Source: Lindgomyces ingoldianus (lineage: Eukaryota > Ascomycota > Dothideomycetes > Pleosporales > Lindgomycetaceae). Taken from it: 64,000 nt of DNA. The notes below the pieces were generated by a model. The model had not been told where the DNA came from, made no database searches, and saw only the letters and a program-made list of their open reading frames with translations. Positions 10,673-21,334 of the stretch are shown one piece after another. Each line of letters opens with the position of its first letter. Position 1 is the first letter of the stretch. The position numbers and the translations under genes were made by a program. Where the stretch lies: the NCBI RefSeq assembly GCF_010093535.1, contig NW_022985220.1:120137-184136 (forward strand), read 5' to 3'.

Positions 10673-11808
10673 GACACGGCGACAGATACGACGACTGAGC
10701 GCCAGCTTCCAGGCCACAACAAGAGAACACGTTGCAAAATAGAAACAGCACGTGGTCATAGACACTTCTAGAATTCTACAGCTATGCGCCACAGCTAACT
10801 TCAGAGCTTGGTCGCCTATGATATAATACATTTCAATACCAACAAGGGCCTCTTGCTAAACTCTGCTAAGGATTACGTTGCGTCACAAGGCTTTAAACCC
10901 ACCCTCTAATCTACACAGAGAAACTCTCAGAATCTATATTGCTAGGCTGAAATGGCTTTCTAAGCTTAAAACTATATTCTTCTATAACAGTGCCTTCTCC
11001 CTAGTATTCTAGTTATAAGAGACACCCCTCTAATTGCGATATAGCAAGGGTGGTTAAGCGAAGGAGTGAATAACAAAGTGAATAAAAAGATCAACAGTGT
11101 GAGCAAAAATTTAAAATTCTCTTCGCGCACTAGTATCCCGGTAGAGAAAAGGTTAAAAAAAATGGTGAGATAAGGACGATGTCTTTGCTGACTTGCAAGG
11201 TAGACTTCTAAGGGGTCGAATTCGGAAATGCGGCTCGCGTTGTGGGGTGGCTCGCGACATAGGGATGGACGTTACAAGTTTTTGAATTCGAAGCCATTAT
11301 AGCCCTATCACGAAAGAATATAGCTCTACTTTAACGTGTGGCGCACCATGGCAAGCTTACAGCAGTATCCATGCTCATGGGGCCAAGCAGCCCCCCGCTC
11401 TCTCATTCCCTTTCCCATCACCATCACTACAGCCAGATACTGTGGACCAAGCCGGCTAGTTGCTAGCGCAAGGCCTTGTTTCAGGAAGAAAGTCGTTCCA
11501 ACAAGTCTGAGGAAGGCATTCACCCGTGTGTTTGCAGCGCAAACATTCTAAGTGACCCGAGTGGTTATTGTAACTAGCAACCATTGATTCTTCGATTGCC
11601 ACCACAAGATATGATGTGTCGGGCCCTCTTAGAGCTTTATTAGATGGTACAGGAAGAATGCTGAATAACGTTGCTTGACTTGACTAGCTGAAAAGATGGA
11701 AACATAAACCAAAAATCAGACCAACGCGACGTATACCTTTGCTTCTTGCAGGTCATTCCATCTCTCAACACTCTCTCTAGACCACCTTATTTTGTAGCAG
11801 CTTCAGCC
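10673..11808. other. Intergenic, likely transposon 5' flank plus unassigned DNA
   Basis: The left part should hold the transposon's 5' untranslated end and terminal repeat. A CACGTG-containing stretch near 10750 resembles only weakly the region near 860-890, so I do not call inverted repeats. Short open frames at 11326-11551 on both strands have no protein-like features. Confidence 0.4.
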
Positions 11809-13623
11809 ATGGCATCTACCTTATATAAGATCTCTCGCCTGGATCTTGAGGAGCTTGAAACCCCTGCGTTGGCTTCAATCACTGACGTCAAAGCCCTGTC
11901 CTCTTATAACTGGATCGAGGCGCCCAATTCCACGCCTACAATCGCTGTCCCTGGGAGCCCAGCTCTTTGGTCATCACTAGGAGTTCCTCGACGGCTGAAA
12001 AAGGACTCTGGCCTAATCTACATTACCTAGAATGCAGCTCGCCATCCAGAAAGCCCTCTTTGAACCGCTATTACGTGCGTTATACCTCACACATCCTTCA
12101 TTCGATATCCGTTCGACTGATGTTGTGACTGACCGAAACAACATCCGTAAGCTCTTCTCGTTCATAAACCCTAGCTCCACTAGGAATGGGCTCGAAGCAT
12201 TCACCATAAGCATCGAGGTAACGAAGAATACCGCAATATTCTGCTGGGATGAGACCAAGACTCTGGAGGAAATCGGGCCACAAGAATCCAGGGGCTTTGG
12301 TCACGAATTCGAGAAAGCGTATACTATTACCCAAATCAGCGGCAGCACTGGACATCACAGAATCATCTCGTACCGCTTCAGTAACCTGAATTGCATTGTC
12401 CGCCACGAAACGGACGGATATGTTGACAATGATCCGAGGGCGTCTTCAAAAGCGAAGAACCACACACGGGATGGTCTCTCTAGCATGTTGAAAACATTGT
12501 CTCTATCTCCAACCTCCGGATCTCCTTGTGACATTCCTACTGCGTCCAAATTGACAATCAAAGAGGAAGGACAGATAGTACCGCTGGAATCAACCCTTGA
12601 AATCAAAACGCGAGTCTCACATAAGTACCTTGATATTGAAGAGGTTGCACCACAGCTCTGGATATCTCAAACCCCCAAGCTTGTGCGAGCATACCACCAA
12701 AATGGTACTTTTCAGAGAACAACGCAAACAGAATGACCTCAAGAAACTGGCAGCATTGATTCGAAAAATCATCAATATCGTGAAGGAATGTGGGGGTAAC
12801 GCTGTGCTCAAGTATAACGTAGAGGGAGACAAGTTAGTGGTCTGCAAGGTGGAAAGGAAAGAGATGCTTCCAAAAGACTTGTATTCCAAATGGGATGATA
12901 GGCATCACCTTGGAGCGGAAACTGACGCCAAAAATGATGGCATACAAGGACCCAAGATTGCTCAAAAAAGGCGAGAGAGTATATCTGCGGTAAGCGATAT
13001 TCGAAAATAATCACGAACATGGCGCTAACGTGGAGATTTTGAAGACGAGAACCATGAGAGATGATTTCAAACTGACAATCAAAATTGGGGACGTGGATTA
13101 TAGCGTTCATGTGTCCAAGATACCGTACTGGGCATCCTTTGTTCGACTCCAAAAGGTTACTCATCCTGAATCAACGGAGTTTATTCATGAGCCAATCAAT
13201 CTCTTCGATGTGGCTCTCAGAGGAGTTGAATCGGGCTACCGCCAATGTTTCCGATCTCTATCTACCAACCTCTCCCAATACCGTACACTTTTCGACACGT
13301 ACAAGTTCCTCGACGTTGACGTACTTGGCAGCCTATCTATCGACGAGGTAATTGCCAATCTCAAGGGGGGTAAGAGCTTGGCACGCGATACAGCTTTCCA
13401 GCTCTTGTACCTGATACTGTATGCTCAGTTCGGAGACGAGAGGAGACCGCTCATGAAGCTTTTCAACGCCGTGATGTTCGTGGTATCGCATCCAAGGACT
13501 TTTAAGTACCGCGCAAAGCGGATGATCCGTCTTGCGTACGAGGAGCGATTCAGAGTAACGACCAAGCAAAAAGCGAGACTGGATGAGTGGGAGAAGGGCG
13601 AAAGCTGCCAACCATGTGACTGA
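11809..13623 (+). pseudogene. Frameshifted member of the fungal family often labelled 'geranylgeranyl pyrophosphate synthetase'
   Basis: The start is ATG at 11809 (MASTLYKISRLDLEEL). Conserved stretches of the family are recognisable: GSPALWSSLG near the N-terminus, STDVVTDRNNIRKL, FGHEFEKAYT, STGHHRIISYRFS, IVRHETDGYV, QLWISQTPKLVRAYH, KECGGNAVLKY, HPESTEFIH and YRQCFRSL near the C-terminus. They fall in different frames: a TAG at about 12028 plus a one-base insertion near 12050, a deletion with frame change near 12715, and another break near 13010-13030 before the last piece. Despite the database label, this family has no DDxxD prenyl-diphosphate motifs that I can see, and its function is not established to my knowledge. 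Introns do not repair the frames, so I call it a pseudogene. Confidence 0.8.
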
Positions 13624-14808
13624 TGTGACCACCGAGGTGGAGGCTGATTACTATATTGATTCTGGTGATTACTTATTTTAGCAGGATTGGAAGCTTTTTG
13701 AACTCCGCAGAATAACCAATTTAAAAAATTCAAAAGCTGATTCTGCAGTTTACAGTACTGGAATGGAGTCTCGCAGCATTGCTTCTGCACACGTGGAAAT
13801 TCTCTCCGCCGGTAGGAGAAGATGCATTTGCTACAGACCTTCAGAGACGGAGACTTAGTAAATCATTCCCTAAATTAACTTACAACGTAATTATTATATA
13901 AGACGTACGGTGTTGCTTGACACTAACTAGGACCATTAATCTTTGACCTTGCGTGAATTTATGCGTCATAGCAGCCAAAAGGGTGATGAAGCCTTCTGAC
14001 AAAAGTAGAATTCCTACGGAAATCTAAGGCTGGGAGAGAGGTTATTTATAAATTTCGATAATGGTATAAGCTTGGTGGCGATGTTATGATAGAGGAATCG
14101 TGTGGCGCTAAAAAGGAGGGGTCTCTTTTAATCAGTTGTGATGGCGACGACGATACGAATGCAATTTTCAGGTAGGAGCGGTCTCTAGTATTCAGAAGTA
14201 GCGACAGCACACGACTTATAGACAACTATAGGAAACATTGACGGGTGCATAGAGTATGAGTTGTTTGAGTCAAAGTGCCCTTCGTTTTTTTTTGGCACAG
14301 TGGGTTTTTCGTGACACGGAGGAATGTGTTTAGTGTCGCTGTTTGTTAGAGTCTCCTCGTGAGAAGACTTGTGTTTATTAGGCTTCGTTACAAGTTTTCT
14401 TCTGCGCGCTTGCGGGCCAGTGCATGTGTCATGAAATCTTCGAGGTGGTCTCGGATTACACTCCAGGGATAGTCATGACTGTAGTGAACTCTGGCAGGCA
14501 AGCAAGGAGTTGCATAGCGGAGTCTGCTTTCGAGATTTCGCAGCGAGGGTCTCAGAATTTCTCTCGACGCTGTCCAATCGTCTCTCTACAACTTGTTAGA
14601 TTTGAGACAGAAACCAGCATCCTTGATTTCCAGCAAGAGGGTGATGGGATCAAATCTACTCTTGTTATTGGCCGTGATATGCGATAGCATGCTGGATATC
14701 CACTCTATATAAAATTATGTTCTGTAGTGTGCAACAACATGCTGTTGTTGAGAGAATAGTGCAGGGGAACTTAGAGGTGGATGTTATGAGTTCCTGCGCT
14801 AGGTCCTC
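13624..14808. other. Intergenic, nothing recognised
   Basis: Open frames here (for example 14424-14687) lack protein-like sequence. There is a T-run at about 14285-14294. The right end is the 3' flank of the aminotransferase. Confidence 0.5.
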
Positions 14809-16095
14809 CTACTTGATATACTTCTTCAACCCTCTCAGCCTCTCCTGCGCCGTCTCCAACACATCATCATTCTTACACACCGCAAACCGCAACCAGTCCT
14901 CCACAATATGCGCATTCTTCGGCGTGAAGAACTCGGTTGGGGGAATTGCCGCAACGCCGACCTCCTTGATCAAAAACCACGACAACTTGAAATCCCTCGG
15001 TCGCTCTGCAACATGTGGCGGAAAGACATAGTCGTCTGGTAGATGAACCTTGGACATGTTGACTAGGACAAAGTATCCTCCCTCTGGGTCCGAGTATGGC
15101 AGACCTAGCTCGTCCCATATTGCGTTGAACTTGTCCATCTTGCCCTTCATCTCCTTCTTCGACTCGTCCCAGAAATTGTGCGCGTCTGCTTGCTCGAAGC
15201 CGATGGCGGTTGCTTCCTGTAATGGCGAGACACTGCTGTAGCATATTCGCGTGTGTGCAGCGCTGACGTATTTGATGAGGTGCTCTGGGCCGATCAGCCA
15301 GCCCACGCGCCATCCTGTTGCGTAGAAGTTCTTCCCTCCCGATCCGACCGTCAATGTGAGCTTGTCGATTTCGGGGGAGAGAGTGGCGATGCGCGTAAAA
15401 GGGACATAGTATAAACGGTCATAGACCTCGTCGGAGAGGATGATGATGTTGTGTTTAACACAGATGTCGCCGATAGCTTGGAGTTCTTCCCGCGAGAAGA
15501 CCTTGCCGATGGGGTTGTGGGGGGAGTTTAGCACAACCATTCGCGTCCTTGGGGTGATGGCTTTCTCGAAGTCTGGCATATTTATTTTCCACTCTGCTGC
15601 GGAGGATGTCGTGGTTGCGCCGTCCTTTGGAGGATGCATGGGCACGTATACAACCTTTCCACCGGGCATCTCGATGTTGCTAATGTATTGATCGAAGAAG
15701 GGCTCGAAGACAATGACCTCGTCCCCATCTTCGAGAAACGCCATGAAAGCGCTCAGCATGCCTTCGTTTGCGCCTGTTGTGATTGTGACCTCCTTCTCCG
15801 GATCTATTGTGCGGCCGAAGAACGGGGAGTACGAGTCTGCGATGGCCTTCTTTAGCCGCGGCCGGCCTTTTGTGGGCGAGTACTGGTTGCAGTCGACATT
15901 GTCTAGGGCTTGCTTTGCGGCGTCGATGACGAACTGGGGAGGGTTGTAGCCAAAGAAACCTTGGCCCATGTTTACGATGGGCTGGACGGGGGAGGCTGCG
16001 GCAGCTTCATTGACGATGCTCCTGTGACTTGTGTGAGTGGGTGGTGGTGGGGGGGAAGGGGGGGCAGTTTGGCAGTCAATTGGCGTACCAGACAT
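14809..16095 (-). CDS. bna3: Kynurenine/glutamine aminotransferase, class I/II PLP enzyme (BNA3-like)
   Basis: This intact single-exon gene encodes 428 residues. It is a fold-type I aminotransferase: NSPHNPIGK (residues 190-198) contains the Asn that contacts the cofactor ring, SDEVYD (221-226) the Asp that binds the pyridine nitrogen, and SGGKNFYATGWRVGW the Schiff-base Lys at about 255. The C-terminal RFAVCKN carries the substrate-carboxylate Arg. The closest known enzyme is yeast Bna3, which converts kynurenine to kynurenic acid with a 2-oxoacid acceptor; related enzymes also use cysteine-conjugate or glutamine substrates. The first ~28 residues are Pro/Thr-rich and could include a weak targeting signal, since Bna3 relatives occur in cytosol and mitochondria. 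It is divergent from the Mgs1 gene. Confidence 0.9.
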   Translation of the reverse strand: MSGTPIDCQTAPPSPPPPPTHTSHRSIVNEAAAASPVQPIVNMGQGFFGYNPPQFVIDAAKQALDNVDCNQYSPTKGRPRLKKAIADSYSPFFGRTIDPEKEVTITTGANEGMLSAFMAFLEDGDEVIVFEPFFDQYISNIEMPGGKVVYVPMHPPKDGATTTSSAAEWKINMPDFEKAITPRTRMVVLNSPHNPIGKVFSREELQAIGDICVKHNIIILSDEVYDRLYYVPFTRIATLSPEIDKLTLTVGSGGKNFYATGWRVGWLIGPEHLIKYVSAAHTRICYSSVSPLQEATAIGFEQADAHNFWDESKKEMKGKMDKFNAIWDELGLPYSDPEGGYFVLVNMSKVHLPDDYVFPPHVAERPRDFKLSWFLIKEVGVAAIPPTEFFTPKNAHIVEDWLRFAVCKNDDVLETAQERLRGLKKYIK

Positions 16096-16641
16096 CCTGC
16101 CTCTGCCCGGCGACCCTCGCCGCGGGCTTGAAAGGGTCAGCGCGTCTGGATGTCGCGGACATTGCTCGTAGAGGGGAGATGGCGGGGTGCTTTAAGCTCG
16201 ATATGGGCGGCCGTTTGGGGGTGGATAGCGGGTGAACGAGGGTTATTCGAGACGCAGAGGGAGTCAGGCCTCTCATCTCCAGGCGAAGAGCGAGCGTGTA
16301 GCAGTGGGTGGAGAGCTGGTTGCTTATCCAGCATGCCAGCGTGCTGTTGTTATTGCGTGCTGGTCTTCAAAGCCCGCACAATTCCGTCATCAGCCGGAAC
16401 TACGAGGACAGCACCATACAACTGCGACCGCGACTGCGACTGCGGCTGCGGCTGCGGCTGCGGCCGCTGCAATAAGACAGGCTTTCCGATGTCGGCGTGT
16501 CAGCGTGTCGACGCGCTGGGCGGGCTGGGCGTATCCCTTCCCCGGGTTGGGGCTGGAATTAATTTACGCGACGAGCAGCTCGCGAAGCTGCCTGCCTGCT
16601 GCCACCCTGCCCAAGTGCCTGCACTCCCACCCGTTCTCGAC
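16096..16641. promoter_or_regulatory. Shared upstream region of bna3 and mgs1, with a CTGCGG-type microsatellite
   Basis: 546 bp separate the two divergent start codons. A six-base imperfect repeat of CGACTG/CGGCTG units lies at about 16427-16470. A longer plus-strand frame runs through this region in frame with Mgs1, but it is low-complexity and has no conserved character, so I treat it as non-coding leader. Confidence 0.5.
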
Positions 16642-18252
16642 ATGGTTGCTTGCCCTCTTTGCAACAAACAAGTCAAGGAATCTCTGATCAACGAGCACAT
16701 CGACGATGGCTGTCAGTCGCATATCGTCGAGCAGAATGACACGTCTGCCACCCACAAAACCCACAGCTTCTTCTCCACGTCTGCGGTGAAGCGCGTGGCG
16801 AACTCTGCTGCAAAGAACGGAGTCCCTGCAACCTCAGCGCCTGCTCCTCCACCAGCCGCACCGCCTGGAGACCGACCAAAGACACCGCCAGTCGGCACCA
16901 AGCGCCCCTTTGGCGAAACTATTGAGCCTCAAACTATTGGCGATGCCCGTTCCCCCATCCTCCCGAAGAGGACCAAGTTGACTGTCCTGCACAAGGTCGC
17001 CCCTCTGGCAGAGCGCATGCGTCCAACCTCACTGGACGACGTGTGCGGCCAGGAGCTGGTAGGCCCCAACGGGCTACTCAGGGGCATGATCGAAACCAAC
17101 ACTATCCCGTCCATGATATTATGGGGCGGCCCTGGCACTGGGAAGACGACTATCGCTCGACTCATTGCGAACACGTCCGATGCTCGCTTCGTCGAGATCA
17201 ACAGTACTAGCACAGGCGTTGCAGAGGTCAAGAAGATATTTGCTGAGTCCCTGAACGAGCTCCAGCTCACAGGCCGGAAGACCATCATCTTCTGTGACGA
17301 GCTGCACCGCTTCTCAAAAGCCCAACAGGATGTCTTCCTTGGCCCTGTCGAGGCAGGTCAGGTCACCCTGATTGCAGCCACAACAGAAAATCCGTCCTTC
17401 AAGGTCATCAACGCCCTCCTCTCGCGCTGTCGGACGTTTACTCTCGCGAAGCTCTCCGACGATGACCTGGTCAAAATATTGGAACGAGCCATGGAGTCCG
17501 AGGGCTGCACTTCCCCGCTCCTCGATGCCGGTATGTTGCGGTATTTCGCATCGTTTGCCGATGGAGATGCCCGAACGGCTCTAAACCTGCTCGACCTCGC
17601 CATGAGCCTGTCCAAGAAACCCTCAATCACCGGAGAAGACATTAAGAAGGAGCTCACAAGGACGCTGGTGTACGATCGAAATGGCGACCAGCACTACGAC
17701 AGCATATCCGCCTTGCACAAGTCGATTCGGGGGTCAGACCCGGACGCGTCGTTGTACTACCTCGCTCGAATGCTGCAGTCTGGAGAAGACCCGCTCTACA
17801 TAGCAAGGCGGCTCATAGTAGTCGCATCCGAGGACGTGGGGTTAGCAGACAACACTATGCTTCCACTAGCAACAGCAGCGTACGCCGCCTGCGAAAAAAT
17901 TGGCATGCCAGAGTGCCGGATAAACCTAGCACATACGGTAGTCGCGCTCTGCCTCGCTCCCAAGTCGACCCGAACTTATCGAGCACTCGCAAAAGCTATG
18001 GCTGCTCTAGAAGAACCAGGGATAGCTGGGTTACCCGTACCAGTCCATCTGCGCAATGCGCCCACACGATTGATGAAAGAGATGGGGTATGGCGCTGAAT
18101 ACAAATATAATCCAGATTACCTTGGCGGTAAGGTGGCTCAGGAGTATCTTCCTGAGAAGATTATCGGAAGACGGTTTCTTGAAGACGTAGATTTAGGGAC
18201 TAAAGTAGACGAAGATTTGGAAGACGCCTTGCTTCCGGAGATAGATGACTGA
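16642..18252 (+). CDS. mgs1: Mgs1/WRNIP1-type AAA+ ATPase (replication-fork maintenance)
   Basis: The gene is intact, one exon, 536 residues from ATG 16642. This start is chosen because it puts a Rad18-type ubiquitin-binding zinc finger at the very N-terminus (C4, C7, H19, C24), as in WRNIP1 and Mgs1; the frame is open further upstream but not conserved. A Pro/Ala-rich linker (about 60-110) precedes the AAA+ domain: RMRPTSLDDVCGQ, Walker A GGPGTGKTT at 162-170, Walker B/DExH IIFCDELHRF at 215-224, and the SRCRTF segment, then the Mgs1-type C-terminal domain. The protein binds ubiquitinated PCNA and DNA polymerase delta and acts in damage tolerance. In this protein the conserved DE(I/L)HRFNK segment reads DELHRFSK. 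Confidence 0.93.
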   Translation: MVACPLCNKQVKESLINEHIDDGCQSHIVEQNDTSATHKTHSFFSTSAVKRVANSAAKNGVPATSAPAPPPAAPPGDRPKTPPVGTKRPFGETIEPQTIGDARSPILPKRTKLTVLHKVAPLAERMRPTSLDDVCGQELVGPNGLLRGMIETNTIPSMILWGGPGTGKTTIARLIANTSDARFVEINSTSTGVAEVKKIFAESLNELQLTGRKTIIFCDELHRFSKAQQDVFLGPVEAGQVTLIAATTENPSFKVINALLSRCRTFTLAKLSDDDLVKILERAMESEGCTSPLLDAGMLRYFASFADGDARTALNLLDLAMSLSKKPSITGEDIKKELTRTLVYDRNGDQHYDSISALHKSIRGSDPDASLYYLARMLQSGEDPLYIARRLIVVASEDVGLADNTMLPLATAAYAACEKIGMPECRINLAHTVVALCLAPKSTRTYRALAKAMAALEEPGIAGLPVPVHLRNAPTRLMKEMGYGAEYKYNPDYLGGKVAQEYLPEKIIGRRFLEDVDLGTKVDEDLEDALLPEIDD

Positions 18253-19404
18253 GGCTAAGTTCAGATTGAGCTCGATACCGACCGCGGGGAGCTTATAGGA
18301 AGTGCACATACACTCTGCACCTTTAATAGAGCCGAGATTCCTTTGGAGTTTTCTAAAACACGGACGACAGCCAATTGTCAGATGGAAGAGGACATCACCT
18401 CTCGAGACAAGCACGATACCCCAATATTAATCATTATTTCTTCCTTATTCTCACACGAGGCACTCTCGTCTGGACTGACTTGGGATTTCAACAGGCAATA
18501 CCAAGAATAATTTCCACCGACCTATTTCAGGCATGGAAGGCAAGTTTACAATGCCCATCTCGGCCCCCAACGTCCCGCTCGCCTCAACCACTTCACCTCT
18601 TGGCAGTTTCAACACCTTACCCCTGTGTCTCTGTCGATCAATTTTGATATTGACCGGCCATTGGCTGTATCGCATTCATCGTTTTCGTTCGGGTGAACAG
18701 TACGATGACTGGGCCAATGGACCCCACTGTGGCTGAAATTATCCCGAAAAGACATCGGCATGCCGAGAATGGATAAGCTTTCATGAGGCTGGATACGAGC
18801 CAAAGCAGCTGAGAGGCGGGAAGGCGATGCTTGGCATTAACGTTGAGGAATTCCTCTCTGGTTGTTCCACTCGTGGCTTCTCATGGCATTCTTTGAGGGC
18901 GAGGCTGTTTGAGAAGATGTTCCAGATATTCGCAATTCCGTAATTCCTTGTCTCCAACTTCATAATCAACATGGAAAACTATTTCGTAGTCCCCTCGAGT
19001 GTCACCATGCTGGGAGCGATTCCCAAAAAGGAGAACTATGAAAACGCCATTGCCAATCTCTTCTTCCGCCAAGGACGCACCCCATCTTCATCTACCAAGA
19101 AACAGTTATTTTTGGCCTCAGATCCTGATTGCATCCCATCCAGCGCCCTATCATGTATCACGACATCCTGGTCATTTCCTCAATGTGTGAGAGATTCAAA
19201 GAACCCGCAACAGATCCCTCTAGACCGCTTGGCCGGAAGAGTAGCAAGCTTATATCTGCAGGGTGCCCCACTTGAAAGCACGAGCTTCGGGTTTCGTACC
19301 TTTTTGCTGGCAGAGTTTGGTCCACGGTGGAGATTCCTCCGCTTTACATACGTGCAACAGACCTCCACTTCATTTTGTAGGAATCCCAAGCACGTTCTTT
19401 CAAG
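18253..19404. other. Intergenic, nothing convincing
   Basis: A plus-strand open frame at 18971-19417 (148 codons) has no domain or low-complexity pattern that supports coding. It could contain an upstream exon of the CFEM-like gene, which lacks an obvious signal peptide in my model. Confidence 0.45.
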
Positions 19405-20862
19405 ATGTCGAGTCTAGATGGTGTATACACGCCTTTCAAGTCGTACCCGGGGTATTCGAGCATGGCGCCATGCATGCGGAACTGCAACGACGAACTCGGT
19501 ACAGGACTCTTTTCCTGCAGTTGTTGTATCCACTTACTAATGGTGAGTTGTAGGGTACAATGGGTGCGACCAAGCGCGCTGCTGGTGCAACAAAAACAAT
19601 CTAGACCTTCGAATAAGCTCGATGACGCGGTGTGCATCTACTCGATGTACTTTTGCCAACATGAATACGATGACGGACATGTCAACAATCTCCGCCATCC
19701 AGGTCCTGTATTGTGATGATAAAGGATTTTCTCCAGCGGGTATGACCTTGCCGAGCACTATTGAAGCAATTACTACGGCGAGTGGTGCAATGCCGACGAC
19801 TCAGGCGGCTACAACGACGAATCCAGGATCGAGGCAGACGTTTGGGGGTCCAACAAGTACCTCTGGTATGTGTGTATTCTTGCCTCTGGCTCAATTGAAT
19901 TGCGCATCAAATAGCTCTCTTCTCTCCCATGGCCAAATTGTCTCTTCTCCTACCCCAACATCACTTCCTGACATGCCCCAGACTCCCCACTCTCTCCCTC
20001 CACTTCCTCTCTCCCTCTCCAACCATTTGGTATCCAACCTCAAGATCCTCCCCTTCAACCAGCCCACTAACCCCCTCCCCTAGCACCATCCTCCTCCACT
20101 TCCTCTTCCCTTCTCAGCACCGCCGCCAAAACAGGCATTAGCATCGGTGTAACCGCCTGCGCCCTCCTTGTCGCACTGATCATCATTCTCCTTTGCCGAC
20201 GACGCCGCCCAAAACCAACATTCTACCCGCAACCACCGTCACAAAACCCGCAATTCCAACCCCCAATGGCGCCAACGCCGTACCAAAACACCCCGCCGTT
20301 TAGTCCACCGCAGTTCGCGGCCCCAGCGCCATTGATTATTCCGCAGCAGGGGCAACAGCAGGGTATTCTTGCTCCGGATGTCAGCCCCATTGATGAGAAA
20401 GCACCACCGCTGGTTGGGGTGGTGAGGAAGGAGGTCCCTAGGTCCAAGGATGAGTTCTCCAGCCCCACTCCTCCTCCACCAGCACAGACTCCTACCACGC
20501 AACGGCAACTAGAACTTCACGGCTCAGTCCCACCGCCGCGGCATGAGGTTGTTAATGACGGGCAGGTCACGAATACAGTGAGCACACGGGGGATGGAGTT
20601 GGATGGTCAGCCGCAGTCACAACCACATTATCAGCAGAGTGCGCAAGGACCGTGGCAATATCCTCAGCATGCGGCGGGAGGGCAGGAGTTGGATGGGAAT
20701 CAGACGCAGAGACACGAGTTATATCACCAGCAAGGCGTGGTAGGGCAGGAGTTGGATGGGAATCAGAGACATGAGTTGCCGCCTCATGGTCAAGGGTATG
20801 GGTATGGGAATGCGTATGGGCAACATAATAGGGGGACTTATGAGATTGGATCTGGACATTAG
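19405..20862 (+). CDS. CFEM-like cysteine-rich domain, single-pass membrane protein
   Basis: My model is join(19405..19498, 19554..19865, 20084..20862), 394 residues. Intron 1 (55 bp) has branch-like TTACTAATG, and intron 2 (218 bp) has GTATGT...CACTAAC...CTAG; the phases close. Residues ~22-85 hold eight cysteines in a CFEM-like order (PCMRNC, GC, RCWC, RC, RC, YC), followed by a Thr/Ser-rich stalk. A transmembrane helix lies at about 153-173 (GISIGVTACALLVALIIILL) and ends in CRRRR, placing the tail in the cytosol. The ~200-residue tail is Pro/Gln-rich with repeated (Q/M)ELDG(N)Q...HEL units. No signal peptide is visible, so a 5' exon may be missing. CFEM proteins are cell-surface receptors, wall proteins or haem-binding proteins; which applies here cannot be told. 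The gene is convergent with the CBM1 gene. Confidence 0.75.
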
Positions 20863-21334
20863 GATTGAGAGCGGGAAGACGAGAGAAGCTGGAGAAGAGA
20901 TACCTGACATGGCATGGCATTGGAGGAAATATATCCATGTGAGGGAGATCAACTAGAGCAGTTGGTGGAATGATTGAATACATAACATCGAGCGGCTTAC
21001 ATATAGGAAATTTTGCGTTTAATACCTTGTTCTGAGTTTCTCTTCACACGCTTGAGACCCAAGTCTAGGGTAGCATAGTTTTGTTTTGATCTAATAATGC
21101 AACATACTAAAGCTTCCTCTCTACTCACCTCCTCGCTTATTTACCTATTCGTTCACTTCATTTACTCATCCACTCACTTATTTACTTCCTCACCTATTTA
21201 CTTACTTATTCACTCCCTCCCCCATTCACGCACTAATTCGCTTGTTCACTCAGTAAGGTATAACAACAAATTGCTCTACCGTTATATACAATATCTGCCC
21301 CCCTTTGTAACCCCATCCACCAACCTCCTTTTAC
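20863..21334. repeat. Convergent intergenic DNA with a degenerate TTAC/TCAC-type repeat
   Basis: From about 21115 to 21255 the sequence is an imperfect array of TTACTCATTCACT-like words (units TTAC, TCAC, ATTC, ACTC). It lies between the 3' ends of two convergent genes. No coding potential. Confidence 0.6.

Noticed and set aside
860..10790. Possible terminal inverted repeats of the pogo-type element (around 860-890 and 10745-10775)
   Set aside because: Both sides contain TGA(C/T)CA and ACGTG-like words, but the alignment needs gaps and several mismatches and no clean TA target pair is visible.
16150..16641. N-terminal extension of Mgs1 by 164 residues
   Set aside because: The extension is low-complexity (CTGCGG-type repeat), not family-like, and would bury the N-terminal zinc finger.
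18971..19417. 148-codon frame upstream of the CFEM-like gene
   Set aside because: No conserved segment, no membrane helix or signal peptide; composition like non-coding DNA.
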